The notes under the pieces are model-generated. The model saw nothing but the letters and a program-made list of their open reading frames with translations, had not been told where the DNA came from and did not search any database. From Kondoa malvinella (Eukaryota; Basidiomycota; Agaricostilbomycetes; Agaricostilbales; Kondoaceae): 64,000 nucleotides of DNA. The stretch is from positions 2,947,783 to 3,011,782 of the forward strand of contig BCIM01000001.1 of the NCBI GenBank assembly GCA_039545315.1, read 5' to 3'. Below are positions 35,874 through 47,220 of the stretch, piece after piece. The position numbers were made by a program, and so were the translations under genes. Numbering within the stretch: position 1 is the stretch's first letter; every line of letters starts with the position of its first letter.

Positions 35874-37481
35874 TCAAAGACCCGACTTTCTTGACCCTGA
35901 CCCAGCTTGTACGTGACTTGACGACGCCTGGCGAGCGCTATAAGCAATATAGGGTTTGCACTTCGCTCTGAGCGGGACAGTGAGCATCTAGAGTATAGCG
36001 CAACGATACAATTGTGACTCACTGGTGATTGACAAAGGCATCCCGGGAGATCTTGAACTGTTTGCCGCAACCAGGACACGCAGCGGTATCAGGTGCGTGG
36101 ACGTCTAGCACATGGTCTGTGAGCTGTTTGTGACGTGATACATCAAATTTGCTATGCCATAGTATCTTGGAGTGCACTCACGCGAGCTGTCGAGTTCGTT
36201 GATAGAGTACACTTGAACCACTGGCACTTGGTTGCCTCTTCTTTTTTATGAAATTCGATACAATGCTTTCGTAGCTGGACAGAACAGGTCAGCGCTTGTC
36301 TGACCTCCGGGCGCAAGTGAAATACATCTTTCGCAGTGTCGTTCTTATGAAGACAAAACTTCTGGTTTGACTGAGACCATAAGCAAGTGTGGGGAGGATA
36401 ATCCTTGGATGTGAGGTGAGTATCAGCACGCAGCGGGGGGAAACGATCCTTACGGGGACATGGGAGTGCTTTGTGTTGAGATGTTCCTCGAGCTGTATCA
36501 CGTTCAGCCATCGTGGAACAAAACAGCGACAAAGGTGCTCACTGCAGTTACCGTGCAAGGGTCAGTGGTGCAATCCTGCCACTGGCACTTACTATTGAAT
36601 GATCTCTGCTTCCATGCTGCGTCGACATGTTCTTGGACATGATTTTGCATCTGTCTCAACATAAGCGCAGCTCTGAAATTCGGTTTATACTTACCATGAC
36701 GTCAGTGCTTTTGTGTTGCCTCTCTTGGGGCGTCATACCATGCTCTGTGAAGGTTTTCGCGCAGCCAGCCCATTTGCAGCGGAAGGGCAGGTTCTACAGC
36801 GATCATCAGGGACATTTGGGGACGGCGAATCCGAAGATGTCTTACTTGCTTGCTAGCCTCCTGACTTAATTCGCCTCCTGGGCCATCCAAGTGATGTGCG
36901 GGAATCTGAGAGGGACTATTTGGTGATCTTCCAAGCAGAGGGCTATTCGGCGTGCTGGGGCTCCTTCCTTGTGTTGGAGTTGGAGAACTTGACAAGACGT
37001 ACTGATCGAGAGCAGGAATACAGCCAGGCGAACTAGATCGGACCGGGGAACCAACGCCTTGGGTAGGAGCGTGTCTGTCTGCAACGTGATGTTGCTGACC
37101 ATCTTGAGGGCCATGGAGGAGGGCGAGTCTCCGTAACTCTTCATGGTCGACACGATGTGAGTAAGCAGGACCTGGAAATGCGTTCTGATGTAGAGGGTGG
37201 GCAGGAGAGCCAAGAGATAATGGAGGCGGAGTGGAAACTCGACTTTTTTCAGAAAACATCAAAGGCGACGACACAGTAGGTAGGGGATGCGAGTATGTCA
37301 TGGGCGATGCTGGAGTTGGGCTCCTAGGGGTTATGCCTCTAATGTTTGTCAAAGGGGATATAGCTTGCTGATGGACCGAGGGACTGCCAGGAGGGGATCT
37401 CCAAAGCGGGGAGATCTGACCAGGCGTAAGTTGGGTCGTGCCCAGATTTGGATGATTGGAAGCAAGATTCCAAGGAGACAT
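35874..37481 (-). CDS. multi-finger C2H2/C2HC zinc-finger protein
   Basis: A long Ser/Pro-rich N-terminus (MSPWNLASNHPNLGTTQLTP, LGSPAHPLHQ, SPSTPNSPLLGRSP) occupies most of the first exon. Spliced downstream exons give FRCKWAGCAKTFTEH with a later NHVQEH pair, KCQWQDC ... EEHLNTKHSH, HTCLWSQSNQKFCLHKND ... LRKHCIEFH, KCQWFKC ... LTDHVLDVH and CPGCGKQFKISRDAFVNHQAKC. The last finger is C2HC only if the strong donor gtgagt inside the NHQ codons is used, which moves the stop from 36019 to 35874. A fungal transcription factor is likely, with SP-rich regions as possible kinase sites. I do not recognise an ortholog. Confidence 0.7.
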
Positions 37482-37860
37482 CTTAGATGATGATGGGCTT
37501 GATTGCGTTTGGAAGTAAGACTCTTAATCAAGTTATGGACAATTGGCAGTAAAAAGAGAGGGACAGAGAAGTCGTGGTCGAGAGAAAGAGAGCCAAGCCG
37601 AAAGAAGGAGCAAGCTTTGATAGTGGCTACGCAGCCTCCTTCAATACTTCTATTCATCGAGATGGCAGGTCCTTATGATCTGAAAGTGACATCAACGCTT
37701 AGGATGCACTATAGCTTGGCTTGCTTGATAAACGCGAATTAATGCAGACTCAGGATCACAGGTTGGCACAAACTACCGATATGGCTCAACAGACTGATGC
37801 GCGTAATGTAGAGAAGTAACCGAGCGCTGTGCCATTGCCGACAGGCATCTGCTATGAAAG
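37482..37860. other. intergenic region
   Basis: Promoter side of the minus-strand zinc-finger gene. Contains purine-rich stretches (about 37550-37610). No gene is supported. Confidence 0.4.
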
Positions 37861-37863
37861 CCA

Positions 37864-38436
37864 ATGTGGAAAAAAATAGCGAATGGTAATCATAATGCAG
37901 AAGGTGTTCTTGCGCCCAGCGATTGCGGGTCGATTGACTCGTTGTTGGCAAAGGGACAGCTAACTTTGATGCAGCACGCTGGCACAGACATTTGGCACGC
38001 AGGAAAGTCGAGGTCAGGCAAGCCGACTTCAAAGGCAAAGTCAAGTCTTTGGAAGCTCTGGTATCAAAGATCTGGGTATACAGCTGCCCTGTCTTCCGAG
38101 ACTACAGCGTGTGGGTATTCCAGAGAGTCTCGAGGTATCTTTGTGGCCGCAAGAAAGCAAGGTGTGGAAAGGCCGAGTTCAAACGTCTCTCATCTGATCC
38201 TGGCCCAGCGTTACGAAGATCTGAGTGATTTGCACCGTCAAGCAGCTAGGCAAGACCAAGCTATGCAGCATCGATGCAAACAAATATCGGGCTACCGACG
38301 GACAATTCAATGCGAGAATTCTGTCATGCTCATCTTGACACACCGCGATGGTATCCACTTGCACCACTGTAGCACTACCGAAGCTCTATGGGACTCTCTA
38401 TGCAAGTCCGCTGCTTCCCGAAGACTACAGCAGTGA
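37864..38436 (+). pseudogene. probable decayed NmrA-like gene
   Basis: Fragments that look like an NmrA/isoflavone-reductase-type protein appear in order but in different frames. One frame has SIDSLLAKGQL followed by MQHAGTDIWHAG; a one-base shift then gives KVEVRQADFKGKVKSLEAL. The first frame resumes with AALSSETTA and then AARKQGVERPSS, where relatives have ISALSS and AGVKRFIPS. No single spliced model joins these well, and the usual GxxGxxG start is degraded. The 191-codon open frame here is therefore more likely a relic than an intact gene. A sequencing error or an unrecognised gene is possible. Confidence 0.4.
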
Positions 38437-38656
38437 CGTCCCAAGGCTGCCAAGGCACGTCAAGGTACATGCGGAGTCGTACTACGATCGAAGTTTTCAA
38501 GGCGGCACAATGGCTGGAGGCAGAGGAGCCCGCCTACAAATAGAAAAGATCCACATCTGTTCAGCTACTGCCAGCCAGCTCGAGCTCAAATCCTGCAGGA
38601 ATTGCCTGAAAGATACTTGAAGTGCAAGTCCGAGTCGACAGCCAGTAGTATACACC

Positions 38657-40458
38657 ATGCCGGACAACGCGAATGATCAAACACCTTTGTTGCGCAAGCA
38701 AGAGAAGAAGGAGCTCAAAGAATCTGATGCGCCCGAAGTCCTCGGCTTTAGCTTCTCGTTCCGAAGGAAATGGACCATCCTTACTGTCCTTTTCATCTCT
38801 CAAGTCTATATGAACTACAATGCTTCGGTCTATGGCTTCTGCGTCGAAGGCGTTGCTGAAGAGTTCGGAGTCACCAAATGGCAAGCTAGAATTGGACAAG
38901 CTCTCTATTTGATATGCCACGGGATTGGCTGTGAACTGTTTGCTCCCTGGTCAGAAGATTGGCCAGGCAGATTTCCAGTCGTGCAATTGTCTATGACACT
39001 CGTCAACTGTTTCTCTCTGCTTGGAGCCCTCACGCCTTCGTTCAGCGGCTTATTGGCAGCAAGAGCATTAGGAGGGTTGACTTCAGCAGGCGGCAGTGTG
39101 TTAATTGGAATGGTAGCGGACTTTTATGGTCCGGCTGATCACCAATACGCTAGCGGTTTCGTCGTACTTGCAAGCGTCGGGGGAAACGTAGCTGGATCTC
39201 TTGCCGGACCCATCTTGCGGCAATACGCTCCAGGCTGGAGATGGAACGTAAGATTGAAATATGTCCTGCTGCGCTTGTCTAATCTGTTGTTCAGTTCTAC
39301 TCGCAACTCGCATTCGGCCTCGTCTCGCAATTACTACACTTCGTGGTTGTGCCAGAAACATGCGTTACCGTTCTCCTTGATCGGGAAGCTCGCAGGAGGA
39401 GATCGACCGGAGAGGAAGAGGTCTACGGACCAGGCGAAATACAGGAAGACCGATTCTCTTTGAAGAATATTGGCAAGATCATCGGTAGACCTTACTATAT
39501 GCTGGCGACCGAGCCAATCGTTACCTTCCTCTCGCTGCTATCTGGATTCTCGGACGCCTTGAACTTTATCTTTATCGAGTCTTTCCCTTTGATCTACAAG
39601 CAATTCGGTGAGTTCTTCTGTTCTGGTCAAAGAGTAATCAAGCTAATGTGTCGGGTAGGTATCACCGACGCTAGACTCGCTTTGGCCTTTATTCCTCTGG
39701 TGATTGGTTACATTTTCGGTTGGCTTGCGTACTTCCCATCAATACACGTTCAGCAAAAGATGCGTCGCGAAAGACCTGGTAGATTGGCACCAGAATCTCG
39801 TCTCAAATGGTTGCTATACAGTTAGTCGCTGAACGTCCAAGAGAAACTTACTAAAGCATATCTTAGATGCCCCACTTGAACCGCTGGGTCTCTTGCTTTT
39901 CGCTTGGACAAGTTCACCTTTCCTCGTTGGTCAAAGACCATGGATTTCCATGATATTCTCCTTTGTGATATCAGTAGCCAACTATTCTATCGTAAGTCTT
40001 TGATGTCCTCATCGAGTATAGTTGCTTAGCGCTTGCATTAGTATATGACGACGATAGACTATTTTGTGGCGAGCTATGGAAGATATGCAGCGTCTGCGAG
40101 CGGTGGAAACGCGCTAGCTCGCGACGTTCTATCTGGCATCTTGACCCTCTTTGCGACTTCGTTCTATGAGGACATAGGTACGCCTTGGACTGGTTGCTAT
40201 CGCACACGACTGATACATCACATCTTACAGATAGCAAATACCGGTATCAATGGGCGAGCACAATATTAGCAGCGCTCAGTCTACTGGTCGCCATTCCGTG
40301 CGTGCTACTTGTTTGTTGTAAGGGTTGTGAAGCTGACATTGCTTTGCAGCGCCTACATCTTCTACCGTCATGGCCAGAAGATCAGAGAACGGTCTGCTTT
40401 TGCATCTGGTCTGTCCAAAAGTGAAGAGAAAGATCCTATCCAAGGGGAAGACGAATAG
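38657..40458 (+). CDS. major facilitator superfamily transporter (DHA1-like)
   Basis: About 500 residues; first exons 38657-39247, 39295-39607, 39659-39820, 39867-39991 and one from 40042, with two further introns before the stop. The Lys/Glu-rich cytosolic start is followed by twelve predicted hydrophobic segments, for example WTILTVLFISQVYMNYNASV, LICHGIGCELFAPWSEDWPGR (a motif A variant), LIGMVADFYGPAD and IVTFLSLLSGFSDALNFIFI. A charged loop (LDREARRRRSTGEEE) separates the halves. The family of drug/polyamine proton antiporters at the plasma membrane is the best fit. The actual substrate cannot be read from sequence. The lengthy N-terminal DQTPLLRK recalls an acidic dileucine sorting signal. 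Confidence 0.85.
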
Positions 40459-40612
40459 CCACCTCATGCACTGCACAAATCGACTCACGACCATGCGTGT
40501 TTGTTAGAATTCATGAGAGCATCTGAAATGTACACACATGCAATGTAAATATGTATGGATAAGGACATGAGGATATCTGCAAGTAATCATACAGCGTCCG
40601 CTTCCACAGATT

Positions 40613-43453
40613 CTATTGATCATACATCTTCTCTCCCTTGTGCTGCTTCTCATCTGACGAGTTCCGCCTGAACGAGTCGGTCCGCAACTCTGCTTCCAGT
40701 ATAGCGCGTCGTCTTCTCAATAACTCGGTGTTGTCGACAAATTCGACGTCTGAGCCTCTTCTCGCGTTGCCTTCCTTCTCTACAGCTAGTCTGGCCAGCG
40801 GAGGGCTATGCTGAGAGGCTTTGCGGTCGAGTGAAGAGTCTGACGGGTGCTTCGATCCGCCGTTGGAAGGGCTTCCCATCCGGTTGATTTTGGAAGAAGA
40901 GCCAGTCCGTCGACGAGTCGTGAAAGTGAGAACCTCGTCTTCCGCCGCATCCTCTAACGAGACCGCCTCATCTGGATTATCAGATTGTAGTGACGCCAGC
41001 TGCTTCCTTTCGGCTTGCTCGAAAGCTGCAGAGATCCAGTCTGCCATGAGCGCAATGGGTTGCTCGGCAGCTCTCAGTATGGTGACCATCTGACACATAC
41101 CATCAGCCTAGGCTTCGCAAAAGTCGTTCGAAAAGCTCACCTGTAGGTAGCCATGCGACCAGCCAGCCAGGATCCTGCAGAAAGTCAGCTCCGAGCCATG
41201 GCAATGAAAGAGCAGACTGACTTCATATGTACCCAATCCCGCTCCGTCTCGCTCAAGATGGAATCCTTCGGCGCTGTCGGGTTCGCTTGATGCTTTGCTT
41301 TAGCCTCTGCTTTGGCGGCCATTTTTGCATCTCTCAATCGACCAGCCAATATCAGCGTATCGTCGGAAAGTGGATCCTTCTCGCCGCATATCAGACTGGC
41401 GCCAATCAGCGATTTAGTTGAAGCCATAGTAGACGAACCTACTACACAGGAGGAAATTGTGCCAAAAGATGATTCGGCGTAAGAATAGGAGAGATGTAGT
41501 AATTGGTAGACAGATCTGTCGAATTACGAGGACCAATGTAGCAGAGCGCCATACTTCGCATCATCGGTGCAGATAGAATTCGATCATTGAAGCTGTGAAG
41601 CTGTCAGCGGGATCACTGGACAGATCAGCGTCGCTCACCAAGCAGTTCTCGAGGTCATAGTCAGCCTCGACTCCATCGCCGTCTCTTGCAGCGGTGTTTG
41701 CGCTTGAAGGTCTTGCCTGACCTCGACAGACGGGTACTTGACTCTACTTTCCATGCTCTTATCCTCCTCTCGCTCTTCTTCGTCGCTATCGATCTCTTGC
41801 TGAGCTTGACCTTCCATTTCAGACGGTTCCATAGTATACTTTGGCAGCTGTTTCGCCCACCCCGGCGTCTTTGGCGTCGAATCGGGCTCACTCCTCGGTC
41901 TGCTGCCAGAAGACTTTGACCCAATCAAAGGCAACCGACTGAAAGACTTGCTCCAGCTCTTGCTCCTCTTTCGACGAGGTTGTTTGTCATCAATGATGGC
42001 TAATGGCGAGCGATGAGAGAAATGATCTTTTTGCTCTGCTATGCCTTTGAGGTTGACTGATGATTCTGCTTGTTTCAGAACGGCTATAGATTGCGGTGTC
42101 ATCCAGGAAGAATAGTTGAAATCTAGTGCTGGGTAAGCATACACGAGTGCGGTTGGTAGAGGTAGTCGAGTTTCAGCTCGCATTTCCAAGACCTTGAGTA
42201 AGACGGCAGTAGCCAGATTTGCACCGCTATCTATCATTCAGTACAGTTTAGCCGCGCGCAAGCTGCACTCACGCCGAATCACCAGTCATCACAATATTCA
42301 AGTCGCCCTGCCCGAATCCTAAAGCAGTACCTTTGCTCTCCATCAAGATCCGATAAAGGTCCAAACCTTCATGTATCGCATAAGGATAAGGGAATTCCGG
42401 AGCTTTCGCGTAATCGATCGATACTATAGGTAGACCAGTCTGTTTTGTCCATCTGAGAATTCGCTCTTCATGGTGCGTCGGGTCCATGCAGATGAAACCT
42501 CCACCAGCTTGCGGACTCTTAAGATCAGACTCGTACAGCGAACCGAGCTAAGAAGACGCACGGAAGTCCAGAATCATCTTGCTCTGTTCCGCGAGCGCAC
42601 TAGGTCGACCAGAAAAGTACAACCAAGCAGTAATCGGTTTATTATACGGACTTCCAGCAGGTCTTCTGAACGTCATTTTCCTTCTGACGGGTATTTTGGG
42701 TCGATCAAAAGAAGAAAAGAAACGAATGTAAGGGTTGGCTTGTTTTTCCCAGGTGATGCGAAGCATTTCTACTGTTGAGGTTGCGCGAAACTTTCGAAGC
42801 TGTCCAAGAGCAAGTTTTATCAGATCATGCTTTGGATTCGAAGAAGGGAAGGCAGACCTTCTCATCTGCTTCTTGTGCGTATATAAGGTAGTAGAAGGAA
42901 AAGAGGACGCTGGCTATATCTCTGATCCATTTAACGCGTATCGTCATAGCAGTCGCGAAACCCGTATCCTGTCCAATCCGAAGTCAGGTCAATCAGAAAG
43001 GATTCTCTCAACTTACCATAGCGACTGCTATCCAAGTAGCGCGAAAGTAGTCTTTCGAATACTACAAGATGACTTGTCCATTGAACTCGAGAAAAGTTGA
43101 TAGAATGCTTACCAGTCTAGCCAATGGTTCTGGAGCTACACAACGGGTCAGCTGGATTACATTAGAAGTAGAAAAGCATACAAGAAAAGCCAAGCAGACT
43201 ATTCAGATTCTTCATGACATACATTGCCATAGAAGTCCCTACGACTATTTGCCAAGGCGTGAACCGAGCTATTTCCCTATCAGTCCTACCATGCCAAAGG
43301 ACAGTATAATAGCTTACTGAGAGGTTTGCCCAGTCTTCTTAAAGCAGGAGGGCCGTTCCGCCAGCGGAGTTGAATAACCCAAAAGAGCATGACTAGAACT
43401 ACTTGGACGCGTTTGGTCGTACCGCTTGGTCGACCTATGAGTTGATCTATCAT
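40613..43453 (-). CDS. membrane-anchored hormone-sensitive-lipase-like hydrolase
   Basis: Alpha/beta hydrolase of the HSL family. Starting at 43453 (MIDQLIGRPSGTTKRVQ), the N-terminus has a hydrophobic segment VVLVMLFWVIQL. The oxyanion motif becomes LDFPGGGFICMDPTHHEE after splicing. SIDYAKAPEFPYPYA, the nucleophile site TGDSAGANLATAV (spliced), FICGEKDPLSDD and LAGWSHGYLQM supply the Ser-Asp-His triad. A 150-residue insert rich in Ser, Lys and acidic residues (RRKRSKSWSKSFS, DSDEEEREEDKS) interrupts the domain, and another disordered tail ends at 40613. About ten introns are inferred and several 5' ones are approximate. It may hydrolyse acylglycerols or sterol esters at the ER or lipid droplets. 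Confidence 0.8.
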
Positions 43454-43818
43454 TTTGTTCTTCTCACTTGCGCTGGTAGGTAGCTTGGCTTTGATGCGAT
43501 ACAGTAGTGTGACGCAGGTACCCTCGATTCACGTCTGGAATGTCTTGAAACGATGTGTCTTCGCTATATCAGCAGTACACTGGCGCTTGCAGCTCAGCGT
43601 AGCCCTGCAGAGGCCTTGAAGACGCGACAGCGACACGAGACAGTCGAAAGGTCCGATATTCCACAAGGGCAGTATACGCAAAATCAGGCGATGCTTTACC
43701 AATGCGGCAAGGCACACAAGACGCAGGCCAGTCGGGATAACAACTTGCACGGATGGCCGTCTGCTGTACCTCCTAACAGCGCTTGTCGAGCATGTGACAG
43801 CCTTGGACAGCGACAACG
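43454..43818. other. divergent promoter region
   Basis: Between the lipase-like gene (minus) and the START-like gene (plus). A plus-strand frame from 43553 of 89 codons runs to 43822 and overlaps the next gene's start; it has no motif and is not called. Confidence 0.45.
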
Positions 43819-44393
43819 ATGAGCGATTTCAATTTCACTTCAGAGTATTCTGTGATCTTGGATCATCCAATAGAAGAATGCGTGCAAAGACTCGCTTCAC
43901 CTGATTCGCTTGAACCTGTCATGACGTTGAATTCGCTTGCACAAAATATCGAGATCCAAACACCTCAACACATAGCCGCCGTACCTCTAGCCACTACACG
44001 CGATACCAGCAAACTACCTACAGCTTCAGAAGGGATGGAACGAACTGCATTCAGAATGGAAGAAGTTGTCCCTATCCTCAGAGGGGTCTATAATCGCACA
44101 GTCGTGATCAAAGGCGTACAGACATGGAGCAAAGAGCAGAAATGTTGCTTGTACGAATCTGAAGCGCATGGACCTGATGTCATTATTTGGAAGTTGAGGA
44201 CGTTTGTCGAAATGGGAGAGGGCAAGACGAAAGTAGAAGAGAGGATTGAAGGCAAGTGCAGCAAGTGGTTGAGGATGATTGTCGAGAAGGAATGCAGGAG
44301 TGCTCACCAGTGCGTCTCTGTCTGTGCTAAAGGGAAGTCTTGCTGAGATTGGCTCCAAGGCAACATATGGACAAGTACAAGACGCTCTTTTGA
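43819..44393 (+). CDS. START/SRPBCC-like small protein (DUF7053-like)
   Basis: 174 residues from two exons with an intron at 44310-44359; the join gives RSAHQQHMDKYKTLF. The start SDFNFTSEYSVILDHPIEECV with the later RTVVIKGVQTWSKEQKCCLYESEA, WKLRTFVEMGEGKTKVEERIEG and CSKWLRMIVEKEC follows the beta-rich pattern of START-like ligand-binding proteins. I recall similar fungal DUF7053 proteins, but this is a resemblance only. No signal peptide; cytosolic. Function unknown, perhaps binding a small lipid. Confidence 0.65.
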
Positions 44394-45018
44394 AGACCTA
44401 TCAGTACGATGACGCTACTACTTTGTAGCCGGCTTCCTTTCTCGCAAATTGATGCGCTATCGATCTGGTGAATTCTGTGTCTGTCTCTTTGCAGTATGTG
44501 ACTGCGACTCTCGCCAATTTTCCTTGCTTACATATATGACGGCGCAGTATCGGTACATACCTCATTTTCTATAATCAGGAAAATACACCCAAACACCGCT
44601 CAACACGCGCAGTATAGCGCAATCGGCATCTTTGCACAGCAATATGCAGTGCTTTCCAAATGGATCAGCATGGTTGTATGGCGGTCATTGACTGTCAAAG
44701 GGAAAGCTCTGCAGATTGAATCAAGCAGCTGCCTTTGTTGCAATCCCCCTTAGCCTCAACAACAGTCAATTTGCCTTTGTAGAAGCCGTTCATCAGCACA
44801 TCGCTCATCCCGCTTCTATAACACACTGTCAGAGTCCATGGATCTATGCTCCTATAGAGTCCCTGTACTACTTCGCTGCAGTAGATACTTATCTTATCGC
44901 CCGGCCGAAGCAGCGGCACGCATCTAACCCCGGCTAAATCCCCAGCATAATGCTTCTTCCTCCCGCACAACGACCCTCTAGTCCTCTAGGTCATGCTTGG
45001 ACGAATACACCAATCACA
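44394..45018. other. intergenic region with one weak ORF
   Basis: Mostly noncoding. A minus-strand frame from 44970 to 44695 (91 codons, including LLRPGDKISIYCSEVVQG) is longer than expected by chance but shows no family, no introns and overlaps the probable promoter of the transporter at 45019. It is mentioned but not called as a gene. Confidence 0.35.
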
Positions 45019-47038
45019 ATGACACAAGATGATACACCAGACACGGAGAAAGGTTCACAAAATATAATAGAAGATCAAAAAGGCGCTGAACTGCCTGTGC
45101 CGAATCAAGTAGAGCCTGCGCCTGATGGAGGGTCTGTCCCTTTGCTGTTCTATGTGAATCTAAGAGCTGATTTGTAACTAGGTATGGCTGGGTTGTGCTG
45201 TTTTGTCTTTTTTGGAGCAATGCTGTGAGTTGTCATGCAAAGAAACTTAGGCTCGACAGGGCTCCTTGAAGGTTGGCTCGCTTCCAGGGCTTGAAGAGGT
45301 GTTAGCGAGCTAGCCTTTGAGGGGCTTTGTTGAGCCTGACAAGCAAGTCATTCTGTTTGCTAACTGGGATGACAGTCAACCTGGGGCTTGAATTCGACTT
45401 TCGGGGTCTTCCTCAGTTTCTTTGTCGCGAATGATTATTACCCTGGAGCTACCACGTATGTTTCCATATGCTGAGAAGGAGTAGTAGCTGAATGAAAGCA
45501 CAGATTGAAGTACAGCTTTGTATGTTTGATAAAGGCTCGTCAGTACAGCGACTGATGGTCAAGCAGGTCGGAGGACTGTCGATTGGACTAGCGCTCTTTG
45601 TTGCTCCCCTCTCGAATTACTTGGCCAAGCGATATCACTTTAAGGTGCCGATGATCATCGGAATCATTTTGTTCAGCGGCGGACAAATCTGCGCAGCGTT
45701 TACAACGGAGATGTGGCAGCTTTTTTTCACGCAAGGAGTCGTACGTTTATACATTCTTTTCGTCTTTTTATCGCTTAGGAATGCTCGCTGTTGACCTAGA
45801 TGTTCGGCGCGGGCAATGGATTCATATTGTCACCTACTATACCGCTCACACAGCAGTGGTTCAATAAAAGAAGAGCTATGGCAGCTGGTATAGGAGCAGC
45901 TGGATCGGGTTTTGGAGGGCTTGTGTTCTCTATAACGACAAGGATAATAATACAGCGGCACGGTCTGGTAAGTTGTCTCTGTCCTAACCAACTCGATCGT
46001 CCTAACAGTATGCAGAAATGGGCTTTCATAACAAACGGCTTGGTTTCGCTCGGAATATTAATCTTTGTTACCATTTTCGTCAAATGTGCGTTGTCTTACG
46101 CCATCTCTATGCGGAACGCTGATGTCATGTAGCACGATCGAAAGCAATAGGCGCCAAGTTCGAGCCTTTACAACTGTCTCTGCTTGTACACCCTTCGTTC
46201 GGCTTCATCTGGATCTGGGGCGTCTTCTCCATGGTAAGCCTGATTCTTGAGCACTTTCCTTACGCTCAATGTTGCAGCAGTTTGGATATGTTATTGCTCT
46301 ATATATACTGCCTACATTCGCTGTCCAAGCTTTAGGGTTATCACAATCACAAGGATCTAGTGCGTCTTCTTTTACAGTTCGGGGCAAGGGCTAATGGTAG
46401 ATCTAGCACTGCAAGCCATTCTCTGCGGCGGACAGATGATTGGTCGACCTTTATGCGGTCTAGCGCTCGATCGATATGGTAGACTCAATATGGCGGCTGC
46501 CTTTACTTTCGTCAGCGGTTTGTCTATACTACTGATATGGTCGGTCTCTGCTCTTATGTAGTGTATGAGGGCGCTGATGTACTTCTAGGCTGAATGCAAG
46601 AACCTTTGGTGTGCTGGTATTCTTTGCTATCGTCCAAGGGATCGTGGGCGGAGTCTTCTGGCAAGCTTCTGCGCCATGTACTGCCGAAGCTGTAGGCGTT
46701 CGAGATTTGGGCTCAGCGTATGTTTATCTACTTCCCTATGCGATACCCTCGCTTACACATTGGACAGGTTGGCAATACTTTGGCTTGCCGTCGTCCTGCC
46801 GTGTCTGTTTAGCTCGCCCATAGCTGCTGCTCTTGCGGATCTGTGTCGAGATCAAGGCAGAACAGGGGTCGATGTATATCTTCCTGCTATTGGATTTGCA
46901 GGAGCTTGTAAGTGTACGCTTTTGTCGTCGATCTCTTCCCTTACCTACGCTTGGACAGGCTTCATAATAGCAAGCGTCGTTATCCTGCCTGCAAAGTTCA
47001 AGATCCAACAATCGTACAAGCTTTTCGTCAAGGCTTGA
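45019..47038 (+). CDS. monocarboxylate-type MFS transporter
   Basis: Member of the MCT/Mch family. The start MTQDDTPDTEKG is chosen; an in-frame ATG at 44950 is possible. Splicing gives PDGGYGWVVLFCLFWSNA, the family motif before TM1, then NSTFGVFLSFFVANDYYPGA, GGLSIGLALFVAPLSNYLAKRY, GAGNGFILSPTIPLTQQWF, RAMAAGIGAAGSGFGGLVF and GRPLCGLALDRYGRLNM. About ten introns are inferred; one is 151 nt (45225-45375), long for this window. Plasma-membrane or mitochondrial import of monocarboxylates is the family role; fungal members may carry other substrates such as riboflavin. The stop lies within a small tandem repeat. Confidence 0.85.
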
Positions 47039-47067
47039 GGGTCATACAAGCTTTCCGTTAAGGCTTG
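47012..47067. repeat. imperfect 30-bp tandem duplication
   Basis: Two copies of a 26-base unit (47012-47037 and 47042-47067), offset by 30 bp, differ at three positions. The first copy holds the last codons and stop of the MFS transporter, so the second lies directly in its 3' UTR and repeats the stop-codon region. Confidence 0.7.
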
Positions 47068-47220
47068 TTGGCAAGGGGACTGAGTAAGCTTCTGGCAAGC
47101 TATCTATCATTGAAGCACATTGTATCGTATTGTATAGCAGCATGTAAAGCACAACTTCACGTCATTCATAGTCGGTATTTATTGTTGTTTGCGACTTACC
47201 ATGCTATTGACATTTCTTGG

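Noticed and set aside
43553..43822. 89-codon plus-strand ORF just before the START-like gene
   Set aside because: It overlaps the start of a better supported gene and an equally long minus-strand frame, as expected by chance.
44695..44970. 91-codon minus-strand ORF (LLRPGDKISIYCSEV)
   Set aside because: Looks slightly protein-like but has no family, no introns and overlaps a likely promoter; not enough to call a gene.
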